A stretch of DNA of 64,000 nt from Cedecea neteri (GTDB taxonomy: Bacteria; Pseudomonadota; Gammaproteobacteria; Enterobacterales; Enterobacteriaceae). The stretch lies in NCBI RefSeq assembly GCF_000758305.1, contig NZ_CP009458.1, positions 3,224,001-3,288,000 on the forward strand, given 5' to 3'. Of the stretch, positions 25,365 to 34,304 are shown piece after piece. Both the position numbers and the translations under genes were made by a program. Each line of letters starts with the position of its first letter. The first letter of the stretch is position 1. The notes under the pieces were generated by a model. The model ran no database searches. It had not been told where the DNA came from and saw only the letters and a program-made list of their open reading frames with translations.

Positions 25365-27380
25365 ATGCTGACCAACAGTTTTCGCCTCGGCCTGATCGTT
25401 TTTGGCTGGTTATTGACTTTTTCTGGCCTGGGCGCGCAGGAGATTCACTTTCTGCCGCCGAAAGAACGGCCTCTGCCTGAAGCCAACCGACCCTGGCCAA
25501 AGAATCATTTTCTGGTGCTGGCTTACCATGATGTTGAAGACCGCGATCCCGATCAGCGCTATCTGGCTGTGCGCACCAGCGCCCTTAACGAGCAAATAAG
25601 CTGGCTGCTGCAAAACGGCTACCGCGCGGTCAGCGTGCAGTCGATTCTGGACGCCCATCGGGGTGGAGAGCCGCTGCCGCCAAAGGCATTTTTGCTCACC
25701 TTTGATGACGGCTACAGCAGCTTTTACACCCGCGTATGGCCGCTGCTGAAGGCTTACAATGTTCCCGCGCTCTGGGCTCCTGTCGGCAGTTGGGTCGATA
25801 CCCCAACAGGGAAGAACGTTGATTTTGGCGGGCTAATGACCGCCCGCGATAAGTTTGCCACCTGGGATATGGTGCGTGAACTTAGCCAGTCCCCGCTGGT
25901 TGAGATCGGCTCTCATACCTGGGCGTCACATTACGGCATTCAGGCGAACCCCCAGGGCAGCCGTGAGCCTGCGGTGGCCAATCGGGCATGGAATAAAGTC
26001 ACCGGTCAGTATGAAAGTGACGAACAGTTCACCCGACGTATTGGCGACGATGCGCGCCAAATCAGCCAAAAAATTGAGCAGGTGAGCGGGAAGGTGCCTC
26101 GTGCCTGGGTCTGGCCTTATGGCGCGGCTAACGGCACCTCACTCAGCGTGCTCAAAAAGCAGGGTTACCAGATGGCGTTCACGCTCAATGATGGCCTCGC
26201 TGACGCCCGCGATCTGGACAATATTCCGCGCGTGCTGATTTCCGGCAATCCAACGCTCAAAGCGTTCGCCAGCATGGTGAGCCGCGTCCGGGAGGCGGAT
26301 CCGGTGCGCGTTATGCATGTGGATCTCGACTATGTCTACGACCCGAATCCGGTGCAGCAGGCGAAGAATATCGATGCGCTGGTGCAGCGGGTGTCTGACA
26401 TGAAAATTAGCCATGTCTTTTTGCAGGCGTTCTCAGACCCGCTAGGCGACGGCAACATCAAGTCGCTCTATTTTCCCAACCGCTGGCTGCCCGTACGTGC
26501 CGACCTGTTTAACTTCGTTGCCTGGCAGCTACGTACCAGGGGTGATGCCAAAGTGTTCGCCTGGTTGCCGGTGCTCTCGTTTGATCTGAATGCCGCGCTG
26601 CCCAGGGTGCAAAGCTGGGACGCCGCCAGCGGGAAAACGCATCGGGCCACCAGTCCTTATTTACGGCTTTCCCCATGGAACCGGCAAGTTCGACATCAGA
26701 TTGTCGACATCTATGAAGATCTCGCCCGGCATGCGGTGTTTGACGGCATTCTTTTCCACGACGACGCGCTGTTGACGGATTTTGAAGATGCCGGGCCGGA
26801 CGCCATGACCGCTTACCGGCAGGCGGGGTTTGAGGGCAGCATCGGCGATATTCATCAAAACCCGGCTGAACTGCAGCGCTGGACACGCTTTAAAAGCCAG
26901 ACGTTGATCGAATTCACGCGCACGCTGACCGATGCGGTGCGGAATATTCGTGGCCCGCAGATAAAAACTGCCCGAAATATCTTTGCGCTACCGATTCTGG
27001 AGCCGGAGAGCGAGGCGTGGTTCGCGCAAAACATTGACGATTTCCTGGCGACCTATGACTGGACGGTGCCGATGGCGATGCCGCTGATGGAGTCAGTGCC
27101 GCTGGAAGAGAGCAACAGCTGGCTGGAACGACTGATCAAAGCCGTGGCGACGAAGCCTTCAGGAATGAATAAAACCATTTTTGAGCTTCAGGCGCGTGAC
27201 TGGAGCCACAAGGCGCAGCAAGGCATCGCCGATAAACAGCTGGTGGAATGGATGCAGCTGCTGCAGCTGAACGGTGTGAAGCATTACGGCTACTATCCCG
27301 ACGATTTCATCAATAACCAGCCTGATATTTCACATATCAGACCTGAAATTTCCTCTTACTGGTACCCAAACAATGACTGA
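25365..27380 (+). CDS. pgaB: PgaB, PNAG N-deacetylase/hydrolase, without lipobox
   Basis: 671 residues. The N-terminal polysaccharide deacetylase domain has LAYHDVED, LTFDDGYSSFYTR (metal-binding Asp pair, about residues 112-113) and EIGSHTWASHYG. The C-terminal glycoside hydrolase domain has VDLDYVYDPNP and FDGILFHDDALL. PgaB partly deacetylates PNAG before export. The N-terminus (GLIVFGWLLTFSGLGAQEI) is an ordinary Sec signal with no cysteine at the cleavage site, whereas E. coli PgaB is a lipoprotein. It overlaps pgaC by eight bases. Confidence 0.95.
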   Translation: MLTNSFRLGLIVFGWLLTFSGLGAQEIHFLPPKERPLPEANRPWPKNHFLVLAYHDVEDRDPDQRYLAVRTSALNEQISWLLQNGYRAVSVQSILDAHRGGEPLPPKAFLLTFDDGYSSFYTRVWPLLKAYNVPALWAPVGSWVDTPTGKNVDFGGLMTARDKFATWDMVRELSQSPLVEIGSHTWASHYGIQANPQGSREPAVANRAWNKVTGQYESDEQFTRRIGDDARQISQKIEQVSGKVPRAWVWPYGAANGTSLSVLKKQGYQMAFTLNDGLADARDLDNIPRVLISGNPTLKAFASMVSRVREADPVRVMHVDLDYVYDPNPVQQAKNIDALVQRVSDMKISHVFLQAFSDPLGDGNIKSLYFPNRWLPVRADLFNFVAWQLRTRGDAKVFAWLPVLSFDLNAALPRVQSWDAASGKTHRATSPYLRLSPWNRQVRHQIVDIYEDLARHAVFDGILFHDDALLTDFEDAGPDAMTAYRQAGFEGSIGDIHQNPAELQRWTRFKSQTLIEFTRTLTDAVRNIRGPQIKTARNIFALPILEPESEAWFAQNIDDFLATYDWTVPMAMPLMESVPLEESNSWLERLIKAVATKPSGMNKTIFELQARDWSHKAQQGIADKQLVEWMQLLQLNGVKHYGYYPDDFINNQPDISHIRPEISSYWYPNND

Positions 27381-28701
27381 TCGTCTTCTTTCCTTGCTGA
27401 TTCTGGGCCTGGTCTTTGGGCTACCGCTTGGCATGGCGGCGGTGTTTACCGGGAAAATCCTGCTGGACTTTGTGTTCTTCTGGCCGCTGTTCATGTCGGT
27501 GCTGTGGATGACCGGCGGGCTCTATTTCTGGTTCCGGCTGGAGCGCCACTGGCCGTGGGGCAAAGATGTGCCACCGCCGCAGCTGGAAGGCAATCCGCTG
27601 GTCTCTATCCTTATCCCGTGTTTTAACGAAGGCAAAAATGCCCGCGAAACGATAGAGGCCGCGCTGGCCCAGCGCTATACCAACATTGAGGTGATCGCCA
27701 TCAATGATGGTTCGCGCGATAACACCGCTGAGATCCTGAACAAACTTGCGCAGGAATACCCGAAGCTGAGGGTGATTCATCTGGCCGCTAATCAGGGCAA
27801 AGCTGTGGCCCTCAAAGCCGGTGCTGCCGCTGCGCGCGGAGATCTGCTGGTGTGCATCGATGGCGATGCCTTACTGGAGCGGGACACGGCGGCTTATCTT
27901 GTGATGCCGCTGATTCGCCACCCTAACGTGGGTGCTGTGACCGGGAACCCGCGGATCCGCACCCGCTCGAACCTGATTGGCCGGATCCAGGTCGGCGAGT
28001 TTTCTTCGATAATCGGGCTGATTAAACGTACCCAGCGTATTTATGGCCGTGTCTTTACCGTTTCCGGCGTGATCGCCGCTTTTCGCAGACAGGCGCTGGC
28101 GGATGTCGGCTACTGGAGCCCGGACATGATCACCGAAGATATTGATATCAGTTGGAAACTGCAGCTGCATCACTGGACGCTCTATTTTGAGCCGCGCGCG
28201 CTGTGTTGGATCCTGATGCCGGAAACCCTTAAAGGGCTCTGGAAGCAGCGTCTGCGCTGGGCGCAGGGAGGGGCGGAAGTGTTCCTGGTCAACCTGCGTC
28301 GCCTGTTCCGCTGGGAACACCGCCGGATGTGGCCGCTGTTTATGGAGTACGTACTCTCGACGGTCTGGGCCTTTGCCTATGCGATCACCATCCTGCTGTT
28401 TATTGCCAGCCACCTGACCACGCTGCCGGCAAACCTGGTGGTTGAAACGCTCTTTCCGCCGGAGTTTACCGGGCTGCTGCTGGGCGTGATGTGCCTGATG
28501 CAGTTCCTGGTCAGCCTGTTCATCGAGCGGCGCTATGAAAAGCGAATAGCCGGATCGCTGTTCTGGATTGTCTGGTTCCCGCTGATGTACTGGATGATCG
28601 GCCTGTTTACCACCCTGGTGTCGTTCCCGAAAGTGATGCTTAAACGCCGCCGCGCTCGCGCGCGCTGGGTAAGTCCTGACCGTGGAAAAGGAAGAATATG
28701 A
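27373..28701 (+). CDS. pgaC: PgaC, PNAG synthase (family 2 glycosyltransferase)
   Basis: 442 residues. Two N-terminal membrane segments, then a GT2 catalytic domain with SILIPCFNEG, AINDGSRDNT, CIDGDALLE, MITEDIDISWKL and KQRLRWAQGG (the D, DxD, TED and Q/RxxRW motifs, in that order), then further membrane segments. It polymerises UDP-GlcNAc at the inner membrane. It works with PgaD and cyclic-di-GMP in E. coli. The start overlaps pgaB and the end overlaps pgaD by four bases. Confidence 0.96.
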   Translation: MTDRLLSLLILGLVFGLPLGMAAVFTGKILLDFVFFWPLFMSVLWMTGGLYFWFRLERHWPWGKDVPPPQLEGNPLVSILIPCFNEGKNARETIEAALAQRYTNIEVIAINDGSRDNTAEILNKLAQEYPKLRVIHLAANQGKAVALKAGAAAARGDLLVCIDGDALLERDTAAYLVMPLIRHPNVGAVTGNPRIRTRSNLIGRIQVGEFSSIIGLIKRTQRIYGRVFTVSGVIAAFRRQALADVGYWSPDMITEDIDISWKLQLHHWTLYFEPRALCWILMPETLKGLWKQRLRWAQGGAEVFLVNLRRLFRWEHRRMWPLFMEYVLSTVWAFAYAITILLFIASHLTTLPANLVVETLFPPEFTGLLLGVMCLMQFLVSLFIERRYEKRIAGSLFWIVWFPLMYWMIGLFTTLVSFPKVMLKRRRARARWVSPDRGKGRI

Positions 28702-29156
28702 TGCAGACCAACACGCTGATATTGACCGAAGACCGACTAGGGCCGCGCCTGTTCGACGGTCTGATAACCGCCATTGCCTGGGCTGGTTTCCTGTACTTTG
28801 TGTGGAAAAACCTGCTGCTTCAGCTGATGTTATTGCCCGACCAGCGCGGGGAAATCGTCGCACAGTCGCTCAATTCCGTGCTGCTGTATTTACTGATTGC
28901 GGCCATAAATGGTTGGCTGCTGATCCTCTGGTATCAGTACAGCCTGCGCAGGTACAGCGACCGATACCGCGACGAGCATAGCCCGTTCCAGCTTGGCGAG
29001 CTGGCCCGCAGCTTTAACCTGTCGACGCAGCTGGTTTCCGAGATGAGCAGATATAACCAGTTAACGGTTTATCACGACCAGATTGGGCAGATAATCGAGC
29101 TTAAAAATAATCGTGTAGAAAGCGAGGCGGATTTTCCGGAGGAGGGGCCTGTGTAG
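28698..29156 (+). CDS. pgaD: PgaD, PNAG synthase accessory subunit
   Basis: 152 residues with two membrane segments (about 25-45 and 60-85), beginning MMQTNTLILTEDRLGPRLFD. The following cytoplasmic tail contains FQLGELARSFNLSTQLVSEM, similar to E. coli PgaD. PgaD stabilises and activates PgaC; cyclic-di-GMP binds at the PgaC/PgaD interface in E. coli. Last gene of the operon. A short dyad CCCATC-A-GATGGG just after the stop (29160-29172) might take part in termination. Confidence 0.92.
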   Translation: MMQTNTLILTEDRLGPRLFDGLITAIAWAGFLYFVWKNLLLQLMLLPDQRGEIVAQSLNSVLLYLLIAAINGWLLILWYQYSLRRYSDRYRDEHSPFQLGELARSFNLSTQLVSEMSRYNQLTVYHDQIGQIIELKNNRVESEADFPEEGPV

Positions 29157-29199
29157 ACTCCCATCAGATGGGGGGCTGGAGCCCATTTGCCGGAAGATT

Positions 29200-30105
29200 T
29201 TAGCGCAGCAGCGTCAATGTGTCGGGCAATTGCTGAGGCGCCGCTTCTTTTAAGGCATCGCCCAGCAGCGTGATATGGGCTAAACGCGCCGAGTGCTTCG
29301 GCCAGACAAGCCAGTAGCCATCTCCGCTGGCAATCGCTTCGGCAAACGGCAGCGCGAGCTGGCCACTCTGGATTGCCGCCTGGCATAACAGCGCATCACC
29401 GATTGAAATGCCGTGGCCGCTGATGGCCGCCCGAATGCCCTGTTCCAGCGTGTCGAATACCGTGCCACGCGCAATATTAAGTTCGTTGAATTTTCCGGTG
29501 CGCTTTAGCCATCTTCGCCAGTCACGGCGATCCGGAGAGGGATGAATCAGCTCGCAGCGAGACATGTCCATGCGAGCCTGTTCAACCTGGGCTGGCGAGC
29601 ACACTGGCACCAGCCACTCCTCGAACAGCAAGCGGGACTCCGTTCCTGCACCAAACCGACCATCGCCCAACAGAATCGCGCAGTCATAAGGCTCGTGGGT
29701 AAAGTCCACGCTATCGGTATCCATCCACACGCTGGTCATTTCTATTTCCGGCTTAGCGTGCCGCTGCCGGAAGGCGCTCAGCACATCCAGCAGCCAGCGC
29801 ATGGTCAGCGTCGACGGTGATTTTAAACGCAGTTTACGGTTGCCGCTGCGAAATGCATGGCAGGCCTGATCCAGCCGATGAAAGCCCTCCGAGAGCTGCA
29901 TCGCGAGCGCGTTACCGGCGGCAGTAACCTCGACTTTGGGGCCGTTACGGTGAAACAGCTCGCATTCGAACCAGGCTTCAAGCGTGCGGATATGCCTGCT
30001 GATTGCGCCGGGCGTGACGTTTAGCTGCGCGGCGGCTTTGCTGAACGAACCTGACCGGGCGGCAACCTCAAACGCACGCAGCGCATAAAGTGGGGGGAGC
30101 GTCAT
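29200..30105 (-). CDS. LysR-family regulator, GcvA-like
   Basis: 301 residues. The start MTLPPLYALRAFEVAARSGSF and the helix-turn-helix FSKAAAQLNVTPGAISRHIRTLE are typical of the GcvA subgroup. It diverges from the LysE-type exporter gene 119 bases away, so it probably controls that gene. A perfect 17-bp dyad with a T-N11-A core lies between them at 30122-30138. It converges on pgaD, but there is no reason to link it to PNAG. Confidence 0.9.
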   Translation of the reverse strand: MTLPPLYALRAFEVAARSGSFSKAAAQLNVTPGAISRHIRTLEAWFECELFHRNGPKVEVTAAGNALAMQLSEGFHRLDQACHAFRSGNRKLRLKSPSTLTMRWLLDVLSAFRQRHAKPEIEMTSVWMDTDSVDFTHEPYDCAILLGDGRFGAGTESRLLFEEWLVPVCSPAQVEQARMDMSRCELIHPSPDRRDWRRWLKRTGKFNELNIARGTVFDTLEQGIRAAISGHGISIGDALLCQAAIQSGQLALPFAEAIASGDGYWLVWPKHSARLAHITLLGDALKEAAPQQLPDTLTLLR

Positions 30106-30121
30106 AACAGAGCGCCTCTAT

Positions 30122-30138
30122 TGTGAGTATTACTCACA
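30122..30138. promoter_or_regulatory. LysR-type operator dyads between lysR and lysE-like genes
   Basis: TGTGAGTA-T-TACTCACA is a perfect inverted repeat whose core T-GAGTATTACTC-A is a textbook T-N11-A LysR box. It lies 17 bases upstream of the LysR start. A second dyad, TCACAAT / ATTGTGA with a 7-base centre, is at 30192-30212, just upstream of the exporter start. The two fit one regulator controlling both divergent genes. Confidence 0.62.
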
Positions 30139-30224
30139 TTGAATCGCAGTTTTTTCCGTTTTTCAACGCCTGAAGTAGAGCGTTTAATGCATCACAATGA
30201 AAACGATTGTGAGAATTTAACACT

Positions 30225-30851
30225 ATGAATATTCCCCTGCTGGGTGCCTACACGCTCGCTGTCTTTATGTTGATCCTGACCCCCGGCCCGGTTGTTGCCC
30301 TGGTGACCGGCACGGCGGCGCGGCACGGCAGCAGGAAAGCGTTTCTGACCGTCATCGGCACCAACAGTGCTTCGCTGGTGCTGATTGCCTTTGCGGCCAT
30401 GGTGCTGGCGGGCATTGTTTCTCTCTCGCCGCTGCACCTGTCTTTGTTAGGCCTGGCGGGCTCGGTGTTCATTGGTTGGGGGGCTATCGTCAGCCTGCAA
30501 AGCAGGCATGAAGGAAGTGTTGCAAGAACGGCAATAAGCGACGGGGGAGGACTCTTAAAAGGCTTTGTGGTTGGCGTCTCTAACCCAAAAGACATTCTGT
30601 TTTTTGTCTCTTTTTTCCCTCAGTTTATGGCGGTTACCCAGAATTTTAGCACCAGTATTATGACGCTATCCCTGGTGTGGATTGTGCTTGATTTTGCGAT
30701 CCTGGCGCTTTATATCCTCACCGTGCAGCGCTGGGTGCCTGAGCGGCACGGTAAATTGCTCGACCGTATCTCAGCGCTGTTTCTGCTTGCCGTGGCGTTG
30801 TTTGGCCTGGTTTACAACGCCAGCGCGCTTTTCTCGCTCTCTGAGGCGTAA
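30225..30851 (+). CDS. LysE/RhtB-family amino acid exporter
   Basis: 208 residues with about six membrane segments. The N-terminal LTPGPVVALVTGTAARHGSRKAF is the LysE/RhtB signature, and GVSNPKDILFFVSFFPQF in the middle is the second family hallmark. It exports an amino acid or a related metabolite by proton exchange. The substrate is unknown. It is divergent from a GcvA-like LysR gene, and its 3' end converges on a small membrane protein gene with a 4-base gap. Confidence 0.9.
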   Translation: MNIPLLGAYTLAVFMLILTPGPVVALVTGTAARHGSRKAFLTVIGTNSASLVLIAFAAMVLAGIVSLSPLHLSLLGLAGSVFIGWGAIVSLQSRHEGSVARTAISDGGGLLKGFVVGVSNPKDILFFVSFFPQFMAVTQNFSTSIMTLSLVWIVLDFAILALYILTVQRWVPERHGKLLDRISALFLLAVALFGLVYNASALFSLSEA

Positions 30852-30855
30852 AGCC

Positions 30856-31170
30856 TTATTTCGGGCGCTTTGAAGCCTGTTTCACCTTGCCAAAATGCAC
30901 GGAAAGATAAAGCCCCATGAGCAAAAAGCCGATGGCTGCGGGGATAAGGTTATGAGGCTGGGCGAAAGACGACTCGCTTTTGAAAATAAGCAGAAGCGCA
31001 ATAAGGGCATTCAATGTGCCCCAAATAAAATTGATCAGCGGCGAAGAAAGACCCACGCCTCGGGGTTTGGCAAACGGCGTTGGGAAGCGTTCTCCCGTCA
31101 GACCGCAAACCAAATGTGGCACGCTGTTGCACAGCAGTGCGCCGATAAACAAATCCATCACAATATGCAT
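30856..31170 (-). CDS. Small membrane protein, function unknown
   Basis: 104 residues from ATG 31170; the frame is open much further but that part overlaps the transporter gene. Three membrane segments are visible (MDLFIGALLCNSVPHLVCGLT, NFIWGTLNALIALLLIF, LIPAAIGFLLMGLYLSV). It starts 2 bases after the stop of the AbrB-type transporter gene, so the two form one transcript. I do not recognise a named family beyond a generic inner-membrane protein. Confidence 0.72.
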   Translation of the reverse strand: MHIVMDLFIGALLCNSVPHLVCGLTGERFPTPFAKPRGVGLSSPLINFIWGTLNALIALLLIFKSESSFAQPHNLIPAAIGFLLMGLYLSVHFGKVKQASKRPK

Positions 31171-31172
31171 TT

Positions 31173-32261
31173 TTACCTCGTAGCCTGCCGCTTCATGATA
31201 TTGCCGATGATCGGCCCGAAGGCGACCAGAATAATAAAGCGGGTCATCTGCATCGACATCACAAAGGCGATGTCGATATGCTTGCTGGAGGCGGCGATAA
31301 TCGCCACGGAATCCGCGCCACCGGGGCTCATGGCTAAATAAGCAGTGAGCGGATCGATATCGGCCACGACCACCAAAAATGCCGCCATCACCCCGCAAAG
31401 AGCAATCAAAATCACAATGCTGACCGCAATACGCGGCAGCACCTGGGCGGCATGTTTTAACAGCGGGCGTGTGAATTTTAGCCCAATGCGCCAGCCGACA
31501 ATGGTGTAGGCCAGCACCAGCACCCACTGCGGCAGCGCGATCTCTATCCAGTTATTCTGCGAGAGCACCACGCCCACTACCAGGGTGATCAACAGTGCGC
31601 CGGCAGGCAGACGCAGCAGTTTGGCCGCAATGCAGCCGAAGGCAATAAGCCCGAAAGTTTCAGCCATCGCAACGTAAGAGCCGTGTGCAAAAAGATCGAT
31701 CGTTGCCGATGTGGCAGGGACGTGCTCACCTGAGACTTTCATCAGCACGGAAGCGACGCTAGCCACCATAATCACCCGCAGATATTGCATGGCGGCGACA
31801 AGCTGCGTATCTGCGCCGTTGGCTTCGGCCATCAGCGTCATGGCGGTGGCGGCACCGGGGCTTAATCCCCATAGCGCGGTGGTACCAGGCAGGATGCGCA
31901 TACGGGTCATTATCCAGCCGAGCAGCATACAGATAAAAATCACCGAAAAGACGCAGACAATAAACAGCAGCCAGTGAGAGCCGAAGGTGTCGGCGAGGCT
32001 GCGGGGCATTTTGCTGGCAATCATACAGCCGATGACGCCCTGGGCGATGAGAAACAGCGTACCGTTTGGCTGGATTTTTGCACCGTTGAGGGAGACAACG
32101 ATCCCGGCGGCCATCGGCCCCAGCAGCAGGGCGGCCGGAATATTCAGCCAGGTGAGTAGCCCCCCGAAAAGCGCGGTGGCAGCAATCAGCGTGCTCCACT
32201 GCATGCGCTGGGGTGACAGCAGGCGATAACCTTTAGGTGTGGCAGGATCTTGTTTCTTCAT
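31173..32261 (-). CDS. AbrB-family membrane transporter
   Basis: 362 residues with about ten membrane segments arranged as two similar halves, each with a glycine-rich motif: LSPGAATAMTLMAEANGADTQ (in pieces) in the first and MSPGGADSVAIIAASS in the second. This internal duplication marks the AbrB (once labelled ammonia monooxygenase) membrane family. E. coli AbrB has been linked to aidB regulation and the transport role is predicted. It is divergent from a TetR gene with two operator-like dyads between them. Confidence 0.83.
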   Translation of the reverse strand: MKKQDPATPKGYRLLSPQRMQWSTLIAATALFGGLLTWLNIPAALLLGPMAAGIVVSLNGAKIQPNGTLFLIAQGVIGCMIASKMPRSLADTFGSHWLLFIVCVFSVIFICMLLGWIMTRMRILPGTTALWGLSPGAATAMTLMAEANGADTQLVAAMQYLRVIMVASVASVLMKVSGEHVPATSATIDLFAHGSYVAMAETFGLIAFGCIAAKLLRLPAGALLITLVVGVVLSQNNWIEIALPQWVLVLAYTIVGWRIGLKFTRPLLKHAAQVLPRIAVSIVILIALCGVMAAFLVVVADIDPLTAYLAMSPGGADSVAIIAASSKHIDIAFVMSMQMTRFIILVAFGPIIGNIMKRQATR

Positions 32262-32349
32262 CGTTGTATAGCCGCCCGCAGTGCGGAAGAATATTTGGTT
32301 TAAGCTGGCTCACGCCTGAGTCGTGGCTTAAACTCAGGGAGAGTAAAGT

Positions 32350-32400
32350 TATGCGAGGCCACCCTCGCATAAAATAGATTCTAGAGGATGCCCTCGCATA
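32350..32400. promoter_or_regulatory. Two TetR-type operators between the abrB-like and tetR genes
   Basis: Site 1, 32350-32371: perfect dyad TATGCGAGG-CCAC-CCTCGCATA. Site 2, 32379-32400: the same right arm CCTCGCATA and the same 4-base spacing, with a degenerate left arm TTCTAGAGG. The two sites are 29 bases apart. A third half-site TATGCGA is at 32414-32420. They lie between the divergent transporter and TetR genes and most likely bind that TetR. Confidence 0.8.
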
Positions 32401-32452
32401 TCTCAATGGGCGTTATGCGAATAAATGTTAGCGGATTGATACGAAATATTTT

Positions 32453-33064
32453 ATGACGAAACCAGCGCCCTTAGCGGCAAACCAGCCTAAACGCCTGCGC
32501 GGCCATCTCCGCGTGGCGGCAATAACCGAAGCGGCCACCCGACTCTTCGGCGAGAAGGGCTTTGACGCCGTGACCATGACCGAGATTGCCGCCAGTTCTG
32601 GCACTGCCATTGGCTCACTGTACCGGTTTTTCCCCAACAAAGAGTCGCTGGCCGACGCGCTGCTACTGGAGTACACCCGCGAAGTGATCGACCGGCTGGA
32701 AGCGCTGGAGGCAAGCGTTACCGGGGTGGACATCCCCACCGCAGCGGACCTGTTTACTCGTTTTGTGCTTTCGCTACAGTCACAGCGAACCTTTGCCCTG
32801 AGGCTGGTGGAGGAGCGTGGCGAGCATGAAGCGGCCCGCCTCCAGTTCAGGGACGCCATGCGCGGTGGGTTTTCCACCGCACTTCAGATAGTGCTCCCTG
32901 GTTTATCCCCCGAACGCGCCAGCCTGATGACCATTGTTATCCTGCAAATGCTCAAAGGCGCGGCGGCGGCGAATCTGCAAAATGATGCAGAACGCAAAGC
33001 GGTACTCGCTGAAGCACAAGGGCTGCTGGAGCTGTACCTTTCAACAGAACAGGCGAAGAAATAG
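32453..33064 (+). CDS. TetR-family transcriptional regulator
   Basis: 203 residues. The N-terminal helix-turn-helix reads VAAITEAATRLFGEKGFDAV then MTEIAASSGTAIGSLYRFFP, followed by NKESLADALLLEY, all standard for TetR. The C-terminal ligand domain is not assignable. It diverges from the AbrB-type transporter operon and two matching dyads lie in the gap, so autoregulation and control of the transporter are likely. Its 3' end converges on the DSD1-like gene with a 7-base gap. Confidence 0.9.
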   Translation: MTKPAPLAANQPKRLRGHLRVAAITEAATRLFGEKGFDAVTMTEIAASSGTAIGSLYRFFPNKESLADALLLEYTREVIDRLEALEASVTGVDIPTAADLFTRFVLSLQSQRTFALRLVEERGEHEAARLQFRDAMRGGFSTALQIVLPGLSPERASLMTIVILQMLKGAAAANLQNDAERKAVLAEAQGLLELYLSTEQAKK

Positions 33065-33071
33065 CGGCAGG

Positions 33072-34211
33072 TTACCAGCCGACGATCCGTTGCCAGACCT
33101 CGTGCCCCTCGCCATCTTCGCTCAGAACCTGATAGTGCTGATGCATGGCGGCGGTGGCGCAGGCGTGGTTGGGCAGAATACGCACCCGGCTGCCGACGGG
33201 GAAATCATCGACGGTAAAGGCTGACGCTTCCGGCAAGGTAATGATGCCGTGCTCCTGGTTGGTCGTGGTGACCAGCAGGTTTTCTAAGGGATTGCCGTTC
33301 AGGCTGCACACCTGGCCGTAGCCGTAGTCCTGACTTTGCGCCGCAGTGCCCCTGTCGCGGGAAAGCGCCATCCACCCGGCATCGATAAATACCCAGCCTT
33401 TCTCCCTGTTGTGGCCGATCACCGTGGCGACGACGCTAATCGCAATATCCTCCAGGCGGCAGACACCGACGTTTTTCATCACCAGGTCAAAGGTGGTAAA
33501 CACCCCGGCTCTGACTTCGCTGATGCCGGTGAGATTGTCTGCAAAATGGGCTGTCGGCGTGGCACCTACGCTTAATATGGGGCAAGCATAGCCCTGCGAG
33601 CGCAGACGGTTTCCGGCGGTTTTAATGGCGGTACATTCGGCTCTGGCGGCCGCGAGAATAGCGTCGTCCGTGCGGCAGCTATAGGATTCCCCGGCGTGAG
33701 CCAGCAGCCCGGTCAACGTCGAGCCGCTTGTTTCAATGAGGCGGGCCAGCGTCAAAAGTTCGTCGCTGTGCGGCGGCAAACCGCCCCGGTGACCGTCGCA
33801 ATCCACTTCAATAAAAACCGAAAACGCCAGATTGTGCGCCCGGCTGTATTCAGCCACGGCGATAGCCTGTGGTTCACTGTCGAGCAGGATATGCAGGTTC
33901 ACGCCTTTAGCTATCAGCGCCGCCACGCGGGGAAGTTTGTGGGGCGCGATACCGACGGCGTAAAGCAGGTTGGTGTAACCAGCGGCGGCAAAGGCTTCCG
34001 CCTCGGCGAGCGTGGAAACCGTAGCCGGGGAATCACTTTGTTCAAGCAGGTAGCGGGCGGCCTCGATGGAACGCAGCGTTTTCAGATGCGGCCGGACTTC
34101 GCTGCCCAGGGCGTGAACGCGGGAATAGAGCCGCTCAATGTTGCGCAGGTATTTGCTTTTCTCGATCAGCAAAAAGGGGGTATCACGGGTGGTGAGCCAT
34201 TCGGCGGACAT
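33072..34211 (-). CDS. DSD1/D-threonine aldolase-like PLP enzyme
   Basis: 379 residues of the alanine-racemase N-terminal fold type III. The PLP lysine is Lys44 in VRPHLKTLRS. ISVGATPTAHF and the C-terminal metal site in LPNHACATAAM (His and Cys) are hallmarks of D-serine dehydratase (DSD1) and D-threonine aldolase relatives. It probably deaminates or cleaves a D- or beta-hydroxy amino acid. It diverges from a LysR regulator 93 bases away, its likely controller. Confidence 0.86.
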   Translation of the reverse strand: MSAEWLTTRDTPFLLIEKSKYLRNIERLYSRVHALGSEVRPHLKTLRSIEAARYLLEQSDSPATVSTLAEAEAFAAAGYTNLLYAVGIAPHKLPRVAALIAKGVNLHILLDSEPQAIAVAEYSRAHNLAFSVFIEVDCDGHRGGLPPHSDELLTLARLIETSGSTLTGLLAHAGESYSCRTDDAILAAARAECTAIKTAGNRLRSQGYACPILSVGATPTAHFADNLTGISEVRAGVFTTFDLVMKNVGVCRLEDIAISVVATVIGHNREKGWVFIDAGWMALSRDRGTAAQSQDYGYGQVCSLNGNPLENLLVTTTNQEHGIITLPEASAFTVDDFPVGSRVRILPNHACATAAMHQHYQVLSEDGEGHEVWQRIVGW

Positions 34212-34304
34212 AGCGGATCTCCTGTTGGATGAGAGGCCATGTTGCCATTCGGTTCATTAGGTATAAATTAATATAAAAGCAATGAATAATTAGGTTTAGA
34301 CTTA

